This document shows, one piece after another, positions 1 to 7,735 of a stretch of DNA of 53,017 nucleotides; positions within the stretch are counted from its first letter, which is position 1, and each line of letters opens with the position of its first letter. The stretch is from Anaerolineaceae bacterium UBA5404. Lineage in GTDB: Bacteria > Chloroflexota > Anaerolineae > Anaerolineales > Anaerolineaceae. The stretch covers positions 1 to 53,017 of the forward strand of contig DHNY01000005.1 in NCBI GenBank assembly GCA_002409625.1, read 5' to 3'. The notes under the pieces were generated by a model. It was not told the DNA's origin. It saw nothing but the letters and a program-made list of their open reading frames with translations, and did no database searches. The translations under genes and the position numbers were made by a program.

Positions 1-115
1 AACAATATTCGTCCCCATCGTGCACTAGACAATCTCTCTCCCAGGAAGTATATTGAAAGATATCACCTGGAGTTGATACCAATACTGTCTCACATGTATT
101 GAACCCATTCAAGAA

Positions 116-145
116 TTACCATAAGTTGAACGATTGTGATAAGAT
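116..145 (+). promoter_or_regulatory. Candidate promoter of the GH13 gene
   Basis: An extended -10 (TG-A-TAAGAT, 137-145) is preceded at 18 bp by TTACCA (116-121), a 4/6 match to the -35 consensus. Transcription would begin near 152, giving a leader of about 38 nt that carries the GAGG ribosome site at 181-184. The rest of 1-147 shows no gene. The -35 is weak, so this is tentative. Confidence 0.35.
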
Positions 146-189
146 AGTTGATGCGTAAACTGTTTTACAATAGTAATGTAGAGGTAACT

Positions 190-1641
190 ATGACTAAACA
201 CTTAAATGTCACGCCTGACTGGGTAAAAAACGCCGTTTTTTATCAAATATTCCCAGATCGGTTTGCCTGGAGCTCTAAGGTTGAAAAACCCAGCAACTTC
301 GAAACCTGGGATTCCCCACCCACCGTACACGGTTTCAAGGGTGGCGACTTGGTTGGCGTGCTCGAAAAACTCGACTATCTTGAAGATCTTGGCATCACTG
401 CTATTTACTTCAACCCCATCTTCCAATCCGCCAGCAACCACCGCTATCACACCCATGACTATTACCAGGTTGATCCGCTTTTAGGCGGCAACGAGGCTTT
501 CAAAACACTCGTTGAGGAAGCCCACAAACGTGGCATAAAAGTCGTTCTGGATGGCGTTTTTAACCACGCCAGTCGAGGTTTTTTCCAATTTAACCACATC
601 CTAGAAACCGGCAAGGATTCGCCTTATGTGGATTGGTTCCACGTTTTCGGCTACCCTTTGCACGCTTATGAAGGAAAGCCCAATTACGCCTGTTGGTGGG
701 ATTTACCAGCCTTACCCAAACTCAACACAGATAATCCTCAGGTGCGCAAATACATCCTGGATGTTGCCAAATACTGGATCGAACAAGGCGCGGATGGCTG
801 GCGTTTGGATGTGCCCTTTGAAATCGACGATGACGACTTTTGGCGAGAATTCCGCGATGTGGTAAAAACCGCCAACCCCGAAGCCTACATCGTGGGCGAG
901 ATTCCCAGTGAGGCGCAACGCTGGATGGCTGGAGACCAATTTGACGCGGTAATGAATTACCAAATCACTCAAGCCGCATTGGGTTTCTTTGGCGGAAAAC
1001 AAATCGATTTCGCCCTTGCCAGTGGCATGATGGGACTGGGCGAAGCCAAACGCTACACCGCCGAATATTTTGCCAAACGTACTGAAGAGCTTTTGCAAAT
1101 CTATCCCTATGAATTTGCTTTAGCCCAAATGAACCTGCTGGACAGCCACGATATGCCCCGCTTTTTAAGCCTGGTGAGCGGTAACGTGAAGCGTTTATAC
1201 CTGGCATATCTCTTTTTGTTCACCTACCCCGGCGCGCCAACCATCTATTATGGCGATGAAATTGGCTTAACCGGTGGACGTGATCCGGAATGTCGCAAGA
1301 GCTTCCCATGGGATGAAGGCGAGTGGAATACCGACCTGCGGGATAAAATCAAAGCCTTGGTACACTTGCGCAATCATAAAGCCGCTTTGCGCACTGGCGC
1401 CTACAAAGTTATCTACGCGCATGATGGAGTCCTTGCCTATATTCGCCAAAACGATGAAGAAACGGTCTTAATCGTTCTAAACGCGAACGAAACACCCCAA
1501 ACGTTAACCATTCCAACCGCTGACTATTTTAAGGTTGGCACAAAGCTACAAAGCCAACTTTCTGACCACGCCTTTGTGGTTACTGAGAATGGTTTAGAAG
1601 ATATAAAGCTCAATTGCCTGTGTGGAATAATACTGGCTTAG
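190..1641 (+). CDS. GH13 alpha-glucan hydrolase (neopullulanase/cyclomaltodextrinase-like)
   Basis: Alpha-amylase-family (GH13) enzyme expected to cleave alpha-1,4 glucosidic bonds in maltodextrins or related glucans. The four GH13 signatures are present: DGVFNH (121-126), GWRLD with nucleophile Asp207, GE with acid/base Glu237, and DSHD (318-321). The opening WVKNAVFYQIFPDRF is typical of neopullulanase/cyclomaltodextrinase-type enzymes, but their N-terminal starch-binding domain is absent, and so is a signal peptide, so the enzyme is probably cytoplasmic. The ATG at 190 is chosen because GAGG lies 5 nt upstream; in-frame TTG148 and ATG151 would add a 13-14-residue tail that matches nothing in the family. 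It stands alone on the plus strand, convergent with the next operon. Family is certain; exact substrate is not. Confidence 0.9.
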   Translation: MTKHLNVTPDWVKNAVFYQIFPDRFAWSSKVEKPSNFETWDSPPTVHGFKGGDLVGVLEKLDYLEDLGITAIYFNPIFQSASNHRYHTHDYYQVDPLLGGNEAFKTLVEEAHKRGIKVVLDGVFNHASRGFFQFNHILETGKDSPYVDWFHVFGYPLHAYEGKPNYACWWDLPALPKLNTDNPQVRKYILDVAKYWIEQGADGWRLDVPFEIDDDDFWREFRDVVKTANPEAYIVGEIPSEAQRWMAGDQFDAVMNYQITQAALGFFGGKQIDFALASGMMGLGEAKRYTAEYFAKRTEELLQIYPYEFALAQMNLLDSHDMPRFLSLVSGNVKRLYLAYLFLFTYPGAPTIYYGDEIGLTGGRDPECRKSFPWDEGEWNTDLRDKIKALVHLRNHKAALRTGAYKVIYAHDGVLAYIRQNDEETVLIVLNANETPQTLTIPTADYFKVGTKLQSQLSDHAFVVTENGLEDIKLNCLCGIILA

Positions 1642-1676
1642 CTTGAACTTTCCTGGCCTGCGACCGCAAGCTTTTT
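1640..1676 (+). terminator. Weak possible terminator after the GH13 gene
   Basis: AGCTTG (1640-1645) can pair with CAAGCT (1667-1672), followed by a short T run. The stem is only 6 bp with a 21-nt loop, so this is a weak candidate in the 42-bp gap between two convergent genes. Confidence 0.25.
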
Positions 1677-1683
1677 ATCTTCC

Positions 1684-2256
1684 TCAAAATCCTCGGAACA
1701 AAATCCGGGCGATTTTGGGGAAGATTTTCATTAAATATCCAAAGATGAATAATGCCCCAAAGGCGTAGGCCGCGCCAAACAAAAAACCAAACACAACATC
1801 TGAAAGATAATGCACCTTCAAAGCCACCCTGGAATAGCCCACGAGCAATGCCCAAAGCCCAAACAAAAGCACAGCCCACCATGGCAAAAAGCGCGCCACG
1901 ACGACCACAATGGCAGCCGCGCGTGCCGCGTGTCCGGATGGAAAGGAATGAGGATCATTGACACGATAAACCTGACCCCATTCGCCCTCTGGTCTTTTGC
2001 GCTTAAATAAAAACTTGACCAAGAAAACCATAAACGCCAGGGTGCCGGTTACGAAGGCGATAGTCACCGCCAGCTCTTTTCCACTGCCACCAGCCAATGC
2101 CCACAGCAATGCCAAACCCAGCATCCAGTACCATGAATCACAACTGTGGCTAATAACCTTAATGAATTCTTCAAAAAGTTTGGGAGGGTTTTCCAGCGCT
2201 ACACGAGACGAGAGACGTTCATCCCACTTCAAAATGGTTTGATACAACTTGCTCAT
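1684..2256 (-). CDS. PAP2-family membrane phosphatase
   Basis: Polytopic membrane phosphatase of the PAP2 superfamily, 190 aa, the size of BcrC/PgpB-like enzymes that dephosphorylate undecaprenyl pyrophosphate or phosphatidic acid. The tripartite signature is visible: KFLFKRKRP (K-x6-RP), the PSGH box in SFPSGHAARA, and SRVALKVHYLSD with the catalytic His. Several hydrophobic helices surround these motifs. Its ATG overlaps the stop of the rhomboid gene in an ATGA arrangement, so it is the last gene of a translationally coupled gmk-rhomboid-PAP2 operon. A role in recycling the lipid carrier for wall or polysaccharide synthesis is a family inference; the substrate cannot be read from sequence. 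Confidence 0.88.
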   Translation of the reverse strand: MSKLYQTILKWDERLSSRVALENPPKLFEEFIKVISHSCDSWYWMLGLALLWALAGGSGKELAVTIAFVTGTLAFMVFLVKFLFKRKRPEGEWGQVYRVNDPHSFPSGHAARAAAIVVVVARFLPWWAVLLFGLWALLVGYSRVALKVHYLSDVVFGFLFGAAYAFGALFIFGYLMKIFPKIARILFRGF

Positions 2257-3131
2257 AATGCCCTGGCGTTTCGAATAACAAAGAAAGCAATCACCGAAAA
2301 TGCCAATATAACCATCAAAAAGGCTAAATAGCCGTCGCTTTTAGCGGTTGTATCTTCCAATGTAAAACGACCGTCTTTTCGCTTAACATCCAATACCGGT
2401 GCACCCAAAACAGCATAGACCGTTCCCGCCAAAAAGCCTCCCAGATGTCCCCACAAATCGATGGCGGAATTTGGCACAATCGAAATCGTAAAGTTAAGCA
2501 ATAAAATAAAAGCTATTTGCGTTAGCATGCCTCGCGTGCGTTCACCAAAAATCTTTCGGTTCTTGAAAATAAACACAGCATGCGCGCCAATAAGCCCAAA
2601 AATAGCCGTTGAAGCCCCAACTGAAGCAGCTGGTGAAAAAGCAAATGAAAGCACGTTGCCACCAAAAGCACCGACCAAATAGAGCATCGTGAATCGACCG
2701 TGTCCAAACAACATCTCCACTTGTCTGCCCAATATCCACAGCGCGTACATATTGAAACCAATATGAATGATGCCGCCATGCACAAGTACGGGGGTAAAAA
2801 AGCGCCACAATTCACCAGAAATAATGGCTGAATTTACTTTTGCCAGAAATGCCAAAACAAAATCAGCTTTAAATTGAAATTTCACAAAATTTTGCGCCAA
2901 AAACACAAGGATTGTCGCTCCAAAAATCAGGTAAGTAACAATCGGTTTCACGGCTGGGGCTTTAACCCAAATTTGTTGCGCGCCTGGCGGCAGGTTTTGT
3001 GGCTGTCCGGGTTGATCCAATGGCGGTGTGTCCTTGGGTTCATGAGGTCCAGCACCGGGCTTATTTGGTTCTGGGGGCATGTTTTGCCAATCCTGCTGGG
3101 CAGGATTGCGATTTTCTTCATTATTTGTCAT
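2253..3131 (-). CDS. Rhomboid-family intramembrane serine protease
   Basis: Rhomboid protease, 292 aa. A Pro-rich, probably cytosolic N-terminus of about 60 residues precedes six hydrophobic segments. The motifs are HIGFNMYALW (His/Asn in TM2), GASTAIFG with the nucleophile Ser in TM4, and WGHLGGFLAG with the catalytic His in TM6. The position after the catalytic Ser is Thr rather than the more common Gly, a tolerated variant. Start and stop codons overlap those of gmk and PAP2 by 4 nt each (ATGA), indicating coupled translation. Rhomboids cleave transmembrane helices of client proteins; no client is obvious here. Confidence 0.9.
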   Translation of the reverse strand: MTNNEENRNPAQQDWQNMPPEPNKPGAGPHEPKDTPPLDQPGQPQNLPPGAQQIWVKAPAVKPIVTYLIFGATILVFLAQNFVKFQFKADFVLAFLAKVNSAIISGELWRFFTPVLVHGGIIHIGFNMYALWILGRQVEMLFGHGRFTMLYLVGAFGGNVLSFAFSPAASVGASTAIFGLIGAHAVFIFKNRKIFGERTRGMLTQIAFILLLNFTISIVPNSAIDLWGHLGGFLAGTVYAVLGAPVLDVKRKDGRFTLEDTTAKSDGYLAFLMVILAFSVIAFFVIRNARAL

Positions 3132-3772
3132 AAATCTACCTTGCGGGGATTGGTACGCATGTGCTCTGTTTGGATAATGGCTTGAATATCACAAATCGTG
3201 TTTTCAAGATGGTTTTGAGAATTAACCACCAAATAGTCAAACTGTTCAATAAGCGCGTATTCCTTTTCCGCAGTTTCAATGCGCAGTTGCAGTTCATCCG
3301 GCGTTTCACTGCGGCGGTCGATCAGTCTTTGAAGCCATTCTTCCTTACTCGCAGCAGTCAGAAAAATGAGCAAAGCATCCGGGCACAGCTTTCGAATGGT
3401 CATGGCGCCTTGAACATCCAAGCGCATAATCACATCCTTGCCAGTTGCGAAAGCCTCGCGCACCTGCGATTTTGGGATACCTTTGTAATCAGAATAGACT
3501 TTGGCATATTCCAAAAGCTCGTCGGCTTTAATATGATCCTCGAACTCTTCTTTGGTCACAAAAAAGTAATCAACCCCATGGGTCTCTTCGGCACGCGGTT
3601 TTCGACTGGTCATCGTGACCACAAAGTGCGTATCAGGTGTGTTTTTTCGCAAAAGCCCAACTACGGCATCTTTTCCAATACCGCTTGGTCCGGAAATAAC
3701 AATCAACAAGGGGTTACGTTTTGGGGCACCGAAGATAAGGGAGCTTTTTGTCATGGTCTTCTCTTTTTTCAT
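3128..3772 (-). CDS. gmk: Guanylate kinase
   Basis: Phosphorylates GMP to GDP with ATP. The 214-aa length and the motifs are typical: P-loop ISGPSGIGKDAV near residues 25-36, TSRKPRAEETHGVDYFFV (GMP-binding RxxRxxExxGxDYxF), and the lid RRSETPDELQLRI. The P-loop reads GKDA, with Asp where GKS/GKT or GKG is usual. The first ATG is used because a TATAAT ends 8 nt upstream, implying a leaderless message; an in-frame ATG at 3754 is an alternative. It heads the operon gmk-rhomboid-PAP2, joined by 4-nt overlaps. Confidence 0.94.
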   Translation of the reverse strand: MKKEKTMTKSSLIFGAPKRNPLLIVISGPSGIGKDAVVGLLRKNTPDTHFVVTMTSRKPRAEETHGVDYFFVTKEEFEDHIKADELLEYAKVYSDYKGIPKSQVREAFATGKDVIMRLDVQGAMTIRKLCPDALLIFLTAASKEEWLQRLIDRRSETPDELQLRIETAEKEYALIEQFDYLVVNSQNHLENTICDIQAIIQTEHMRTNPRKVDL

Positions 3773-3780
3773 TTTTGTTC

Positions 3781-3786
3781 ATTATA
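3781..3786 (-). promoter_or_regulatory. -10 element of gmk, leaderless type
   Basis: On the minus strand TATAAT is followed by 8 nt and then the gmk ATG. It lies in the 19-nt gap after the zincin gene's stop codon, so any -35 would sit inside that gene; none is convincing. Confidence 0.5.
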
Positions 3787-3791
3787 TCGAA

Positions 3792-5066
3792 CTATGGCAC
3801 GATTTTCAGCAGGTCAGCGAAACTGCACACCTTTTGAATTGTATCAATAAATTTTTTCAAGTGTGGCTGACTATAACGCAGCGCCCGAACGGCAGGCCCA
3901 ACCGGGTCTTCACCTGAGGCACCTCCACCAGGCGTGTCACTATAAGAGCCATAAAAGGCAAAAAACGCTTGGTTAATCTTGCGAATGCGGTACCCCTCTT
4001 CCCAAAACAGCTTCTGTCGCTGGTTCATGTAAGCTTCAGCCGCTTCAATTTGTCCTTTCGACAAAAGGCGATCAACATGCAAACGGGTCTGGTGCATTTC
4101 TTTGCGATAATCAAAGCCAAACAAATCCATCTCTTCAATCGTAGGTACCCAGGCGCTTCTCCTTGGTGGATAAAAACCGGTTACAATGCGTTTTGGGTAA
4201 AAAGTCTGGATCAAAGCCCGCCCAATTTCTTTTCCAGAAAGCGTGGCTGTTGTCTCATTAATCGTGCGCATTTCATAGTTTTGGAAATAGCGAATGCCTA
4301 AAGGTCTTAAACTGAGATAATTGTGGATCCATTCATGCGCAACCGTCTCAGTCAACCAATTGATGTTATTGCTGCGCATCACCATGGTCGGATACACGCC
4401 AACCCCGCCTACTTCTTCAATGAGGGCAGAAAAGTGATGTTTTGAAAAAATAATCTCTTCCAGTTCAAACTTTTCCAAATCAGTCATGCCTGGTTCAAGG
4501 CTGATTCCAAGCAAGGTCTTGATTTCATCCCGAGGCGAAACGATTAGATTCAAAGGCAAATCAGACACCTGATAAAGCACAGGTGGAATCAGCTGTCCGG
4601 CAACACCAAATCCCATAGCCAGCAGGCTGCGTTCAGTTTGGTTTTGGATAATCGCTTCTGTGGGACCTGCCATAGCATTTAAACGTTCGTTGGCAATCAA
4701 CAGGGCTTCATTCGCTTTTAGGGTTTCATTGCTTTGCTGCCCTAAACGATTGATGAGATCCGCGAGTTCATTTTCTTTTTGTTCTACTAAACCGACCTGG
4801 GCAAAATAGGCTTCTGCCAGCATCGTTTGTTGTTCATCATTCAGAAATTTTTCAGCTTTCAATGACGCAGAAACCGCTTTATTGAATAATGCCCCCAAGG
4901 TCCATGAACTGTAGCCAAAGCGCATGCCGTCTGCCAAGGCACGCGTTGCATCGATCGGCTCCACAGCCAAATGGTTTGAGCCACGAGTGCCAAAAACCAG
5001 TAATGCCCCTAAAAACAACCACAAAAACGTCTTAATCCATGTGTGCTTTTTGCCCTGCTCTGCCAT
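3792..5066 (-). CDS. Membrane-anchored zinc metallopeptidase of unknown family
   Basis: 424-aa protein with an N-terminal signal anchor (about residues 11-26), a helical, Glu/Gln-rich segment (70-135) likely to be coiled-coil, and a metallopeptidase core. HEWIH at 244-248 is an HExxH zinc motif, and ETTAT starting at Glu271, about 23 residues downstream, supplies a plausible third ligand in gluzincin style. The rest (Tyr-, Arg- and Gln-rich, ending near a GGGASGEDPVGP loop) matches no family I recognise. It probably acts outside the cytoplasm. A TAAAAT ends 6 nt before the ATG and no Shine-Dalgarno is seen, so the message is probably leaderless. Catalytic class is well supported; substrate is unknown. 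Confidence 0.72.
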   Translation of the reverse strand: MAEQGKKHTWIKTFLWLFLGALLVFGTRGSNHLAVEPIDATRALADGMRFGYSSWTLGALFNKAVSASLKAEKFLNDEQQTMLAEAYFAQVGLVEQKENELADLINRLGQQSNETLKANEALLIANERLNAMAGPTEAIIQNQTERSLLAMGFGVAGQLIPPVLYQVSDLPLNLIVSPRDEIKTLLGISLEPGMTDLEKFELEEIIFSKHHFSALIEEVGGVGVYPTMVMRSNNINWLTETVAHEWIHNYLSLRPLGIRYFQNYEMRTINETTATLSGKEIGRALIQTFYPKRIVTGFYPPRRSAWVPTIEEMDLFGFDYRKEMHQTRLHVDRLLSKGQIEAAEAYMNQRQKLFWEEGYRIRKINQAFFAFYGSYSDTPGGGASGEDPVGPAVRALRYSQPHLKKFIDTIQKVCSFADLLKIVP

Positions 5067-5072
5067 GGGTTC

Positions 5073-5078
5073 ATTTTA
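5073..5078 (-). promoter_or_regulatory. -10 element of the zincin gene, leaderless type
   Basis: Minus-strand TAAAAT followed by 6 nt (gaaccc) and the ATG at 5066. No convincing -35 is visible. Confidence 0.4.
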
Positions 5079-5116
5079 CTAGTTTAGACCTAATCCTGCA
5101 CTCTGATGCAGTAACT

Positions 5117-5144
5117 TTGCCACATTCCAATTAAACCTTATAAT
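5117..5144 (+). promoter_or_regulatory. Promoter of the M30-like peptidase gene
   Basis: TTGCCA (5117-5122), 16 bp, TATAAT (5139-5144). Transcription would begin near 5151, leaving a leader of about 27 nt with GGA before the ATG at 5178. Confidence 0.55.
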
Positions 5145-5177
5145 AATGCCGTGGCAAAAAGCCATTAAAGGAAACTT

Positions 5178-7205
5178 ATGAAAGAATCAAACCATTTAAA
5201 AATTATCGCCATTCTCGTCATCGTACTGCTTGCTTTGGTCCTGTTGTGCTGTGTCAGCTTTTTCGTATTTTTCTCAAAATTTTCGCATCTCGCGATTGAA
5301 CAGTCCATAACGAATATAGTACCCATAAATGCCACAAGCCAGGTTCAAGAAACACCGCAGGCCCAAATCCATACGCCCATGCCGCAATCGCTGGATTTAG
5401 ATCAAGCCGCTGAGCAAACCTGGCTGACTTTAAACCAAGCCCACATTCCTGAAGGTGATCCAATTGACCTTGCAGAGCGTTTGGGCGGCAAACAAAATGT
5501 GCCCGAAACACTGATTGATACAGAAGCACCCCATGCTGTTGGCGCAAAAAAATCCTTTTGGATTATGGACACAGACACCGCCAATGCTTATTCCATCGAT
5601 GCAACCTTGCATTATGTTGGTGACCATATTTATTTTTGGGTTCAGGATAAAGTTAAATTCCGTCAAAATTCCCTGGAATCGCTTGGCAACATCATAGACA
5701 AGGACATTGTCCCCACTAACCGAGCATTTTTTGGCACGGAATGGAACCCGGGGGTTGATGGCGACGAGCGCTTTTACGTCCTTTATGCAAAAGGTATTGG
5801 ACGGACTGTCGCGGGCTATTATTCCTCTTCAGACGAAGTCCACCCTGACGCTCACCCATTTTCCAACGCGCATGAAATGTTTTTGCTCAGCGCGGATAAC
5901 GTGCGGCTTGAGGACAGTTACATTCTGGGCACTATTGCCCATGAATACCAACACATGATCCACTGGTATTTGGACAAGAACGAAGAAGCCTGGGTAAATG
6001 AAGGCTTTTCTATGCTCGCCGAACAAGTAAACGGTTATGACGCAGGTGGTTTTGACTGGAACTACATGCAAAAACCCGATATGCAACTTAACACCTGGGA
6101 TGAAAGCGGCGCGGATAACAGCGCGCATTATGGCGCCAGCTATCTTTTTATGTCTTATTATCTTGATCGTTTTGGCGAAGAAGCCACCAGAGCGCTTGTC
6201 GCGCACAAAGAAAATGGCTTTGCGGCAATGGATGAAGTTTCAAAAGAGCTCGGTTTAATCAATCCTGACTCTGGAGAGCCATACACTGGAGTTGAAATCT
6301 TCGCAGATTGGACAGTTGCCAACCTTTTACAAAATACCGGCATTCAAGACAAACGCTATGACTACCAAAGTTATTCGCCATATAGCCTAAAAATAACTGA
6401 AAATATCCACAGCTGTCCGGAATCAATCAATCGCGATGTGCATCAATTTGGTGCCGATTATATAGAAGTACTCTGCGACAAGGTCAACGAAATGACTGTC
6501 CAGGGTGAAGCTTACAGCAAGATTTTGCCTTTTGACAAACCGTTCTCCGGCGATTATTTTTGGTGGTCCAACGCCGGCGATGAAAGCAACATGAGCCTGC
6601 AACAGGAATTTGATTTTACCGATGTAAGCGGCGAAAACATGTTCACCTTTTGGATGTGGCACGATATCGAAAGAGATTATGACTACGTTTATCTGACTGC
6701 TTCAACAGATGGTGAAAACTGGACGATGCTTCACGATAATTTCTGCGACAGTAACAACAGCTCTGGCAACAACTATGGCTGTGGATGGACTGGGAAAAGC
6801 ATGGATTGGCGACTTGCCTTTGTGGACCTAAGCCAATTCAATGGGCAAAAAGTTACCTTGCGCTTCGATTATGTAACCGACGCCGCAGTCCATGGCGATG
6901 GGTTGGCTTTGGATAATTTCCGCATCGACGCCATTAATTATGTTTCCGACCTTGAAGAAGATGGTGGCGGTTGGGTTGGCGAAGGATTTGTGAGAATTCA
7001 AAACGTTCTACCCCAAAAATATGTTGTCAGTCTTCTTCGTTATGGTGATACAACAGTAGTTGAACATCATTTTGTTAATGGCAATGAGCCATTGACCATT
7101 CAGCTTGAAAAAAGTCCAAACGAAGAAAAAATTATCATAATCGTGAGTGGTGCAACAATCGGCACCCGCCAGAAAGCAGATTATAAAATACAGTTTAAGG
7201 AATAA
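5178..7205 (+). CDS. Secreted M30/immune-inhibitor-A-like metallopeptidase
   Basis: 675-aa exported protein. A strong N-terminal hydrophobic segment (about 9-32) is followed by a low-complexity linker, then a gluzincin catalytic domain: HEYQH (255-259) with third ligand Glu275 in WVNEGFSML, the arrangement of peptidase M30 (hyicolysin) and related immune-inhibitor-like enzymes. The C-terminal third (about 480-600) contains FTFWMWHD...DYVYL, W-rich strands and LDNFRIDAI, which resemble the beta-sandwich (MAM/jelly-roll-like) modules attached to such proteases. It probably digests external proteins for a fermentative cell. Preceded by TTGCCA-16-TATAAT and a GGA ribosome site; followed by a strong hairpin terminator. 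Confidence 0.85.
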   Translation: MKESNHLKIIAILVIVLLALVLLCCVSFFVFFSKFSHLAIEQSITNIVPINATSQVQETPQAQIHTPMPQSLDLDQAAEQTWLTLNQAHIPEGDPIDLAERLGGKQNVPETLIDTEAPHAVGAKKSFWIMDTDTANAYSIDATLHYVGDHIYFWVQDKVKFRQNSLESLGNIIDKDIVPTNRAFFGTEWNPGVDGDERFYVLYAKGIGRTVAGYYSSSDEVHPDAHPFSNAHEMFLLSADNVRLEDSYILGTIAHEYQHMIHWYLDKNEEAWVNEGFSMLAEQVNGYDAGGFDWNYMQKPDMQLNTWDESGADNSAHYGASYLFMSYYLDRFGEEATRALVAHKENGFAAMDEVSKELGLINPDSGEPYTGVEIFADWTVANLLQNTGIQDKRYDYQSYSPYSLKITENIHSCPESINRDVHQFGADYIEVLCDKVNEMTVQGEAYSKILPFDKPFSGDYFWWSNAGDESNMSLQQEFDFTDVSGENMFTFWMWHDIERDYDYVYLTASTDGENWTMLHDNFCDSNNSSGNNYGCGWTGKSMDWRLAFVDLSQFNGQKVTLRFDYVTDAAVHGDGLALDNFRIDAINYVSDLEEDGGGWVGEGFVRIQNVLPQKYVVSLLRYGDTTVVEHHFVNGNEPLTIQLEKSPNEEKIIIIVSGATIGTRQKADYKIQFKE

Positions 7206-7221
7206 AAAGAATAAGGATAAC

Positions 7222-7258
7222 AAAAAAGGCAGCATGGATAGCTGCCTTTTTTAATTTT
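7222..7258. terminator. Bidirectional intrinsic terminator
   Basis: Perfect 12-bp stem (7222-7233 with 7241-7252, GGCAGC/GCTGCC core flanked by A and T runs) around a 7-nt loop. The A tract on one side and T tract on the other allow it to end both the M30-like gene and the convergent STAS gene. Confidence 0.85.
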
Positions 7259-7264
7259 TGTGTT

Positions 7265-7597
7265 TTAGATGCTTGCTACCGCATCGATCAATTCATCGTA
7301 AATTGTGAAGTAAGGCAAAATGCCAATCAAGTCCATTGAATCACGGACATTTTCTTGCAAATTTACCAGTATAAGATCGGCTTTGTGTGCGTTCTTCAAT
7401 TCCTTTTGCACGCGAATAATCGCCCACCAACCTGCGCTGGAGACAAAGTCAACACCCTGCATATCGATGATGATTGATTTTTCTGTGCCAGTTAAGTCCA
7501 TAAGGCGTTTTTCAACTTCCTGTGCGGAGGCACTGTCAATACGACCATTGGCCTTGATGACGAAACAGCGTTTGTATTCAGTAATCATAAATTCCAT
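7265..7597 (-). CDS. STAS-domain protein (anti-sigma factor antagonist-like)
   Basis: A single STAS domain of 111 aa, as in SpoIIAA/RsbV-type regulators and other partner-switching proteins. The strand-helix pattern is visible in CFVIKANGRIDSASA, SIIIDMQGVDFVSSAGWWAI and ADLILVNLQENVRDSMDLIGI. The phosphorylatable Ser of SpoIIAA lies in a D-S/T-S-G loop; here that loop reads VSSAG, so one of the two serines may serve. The ATG at 7597 is chosen because GAGGG lies 4 nt upstream; the frame stays open further upstream but lacks a ribosome site. No cognate kinase, phosphatase or sigma factor is adjacent, so the partner is unknown. Confidence 0.75.
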   Translation of the reverse strand: MEFMITEYKRCFVIKANGRIDSASAQEVEKRLMDLTGTEKSIIIDMQGVDFVSSAGWWAIIRVQKELKNAHKADLILVNLQENVRDSMDLIGILPYFTIYDELIDAVASI

Positions 7598-7637
7598 TAA
7601 TCCCTCGATTCCACTAGTTGATTTGATCGATGTGCCT

Positions 7638-7666
7638 ATTATAACATCATTATTATGATAACCCAA
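7638..7666 (-). promoter_or_regulatory. Promoter of the STAS gene
   Basis: On the minus strand TTGGGT (7661-7666), 17 bp, TATAAT (7638-7643). The predicted leader is about 34 nt and contains the GAGGG site used by the ATG at 7597. Confidence 0.55.
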
Positions 7667-7721
7667 GAATTGTGCAAGTTTATTAACAAGATTCAAATTT
7701 CAAAATAACCTTTGCCTCAAG

Positions 7722-7727
7722 TATAAT
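7722..7727 (+). promoter_or_regulatory. -10 element of the MiaB-like gene, leaderless type
   Basis: TATAAT followed by 8 nt and the ATG at 7736. No Shine-Dalgarno is seen in the gap. Confidence 0.5.
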
Positions 7728-7735
7728 CTGAAGCT

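Noticed and set aside
3161..3850. A 229-codon open frame antisense to gmk
   Set aside because: The opposite strand carries a complete guanylate kinase with all motifs; the antisense frame has no family resemblance and no ribosome site.
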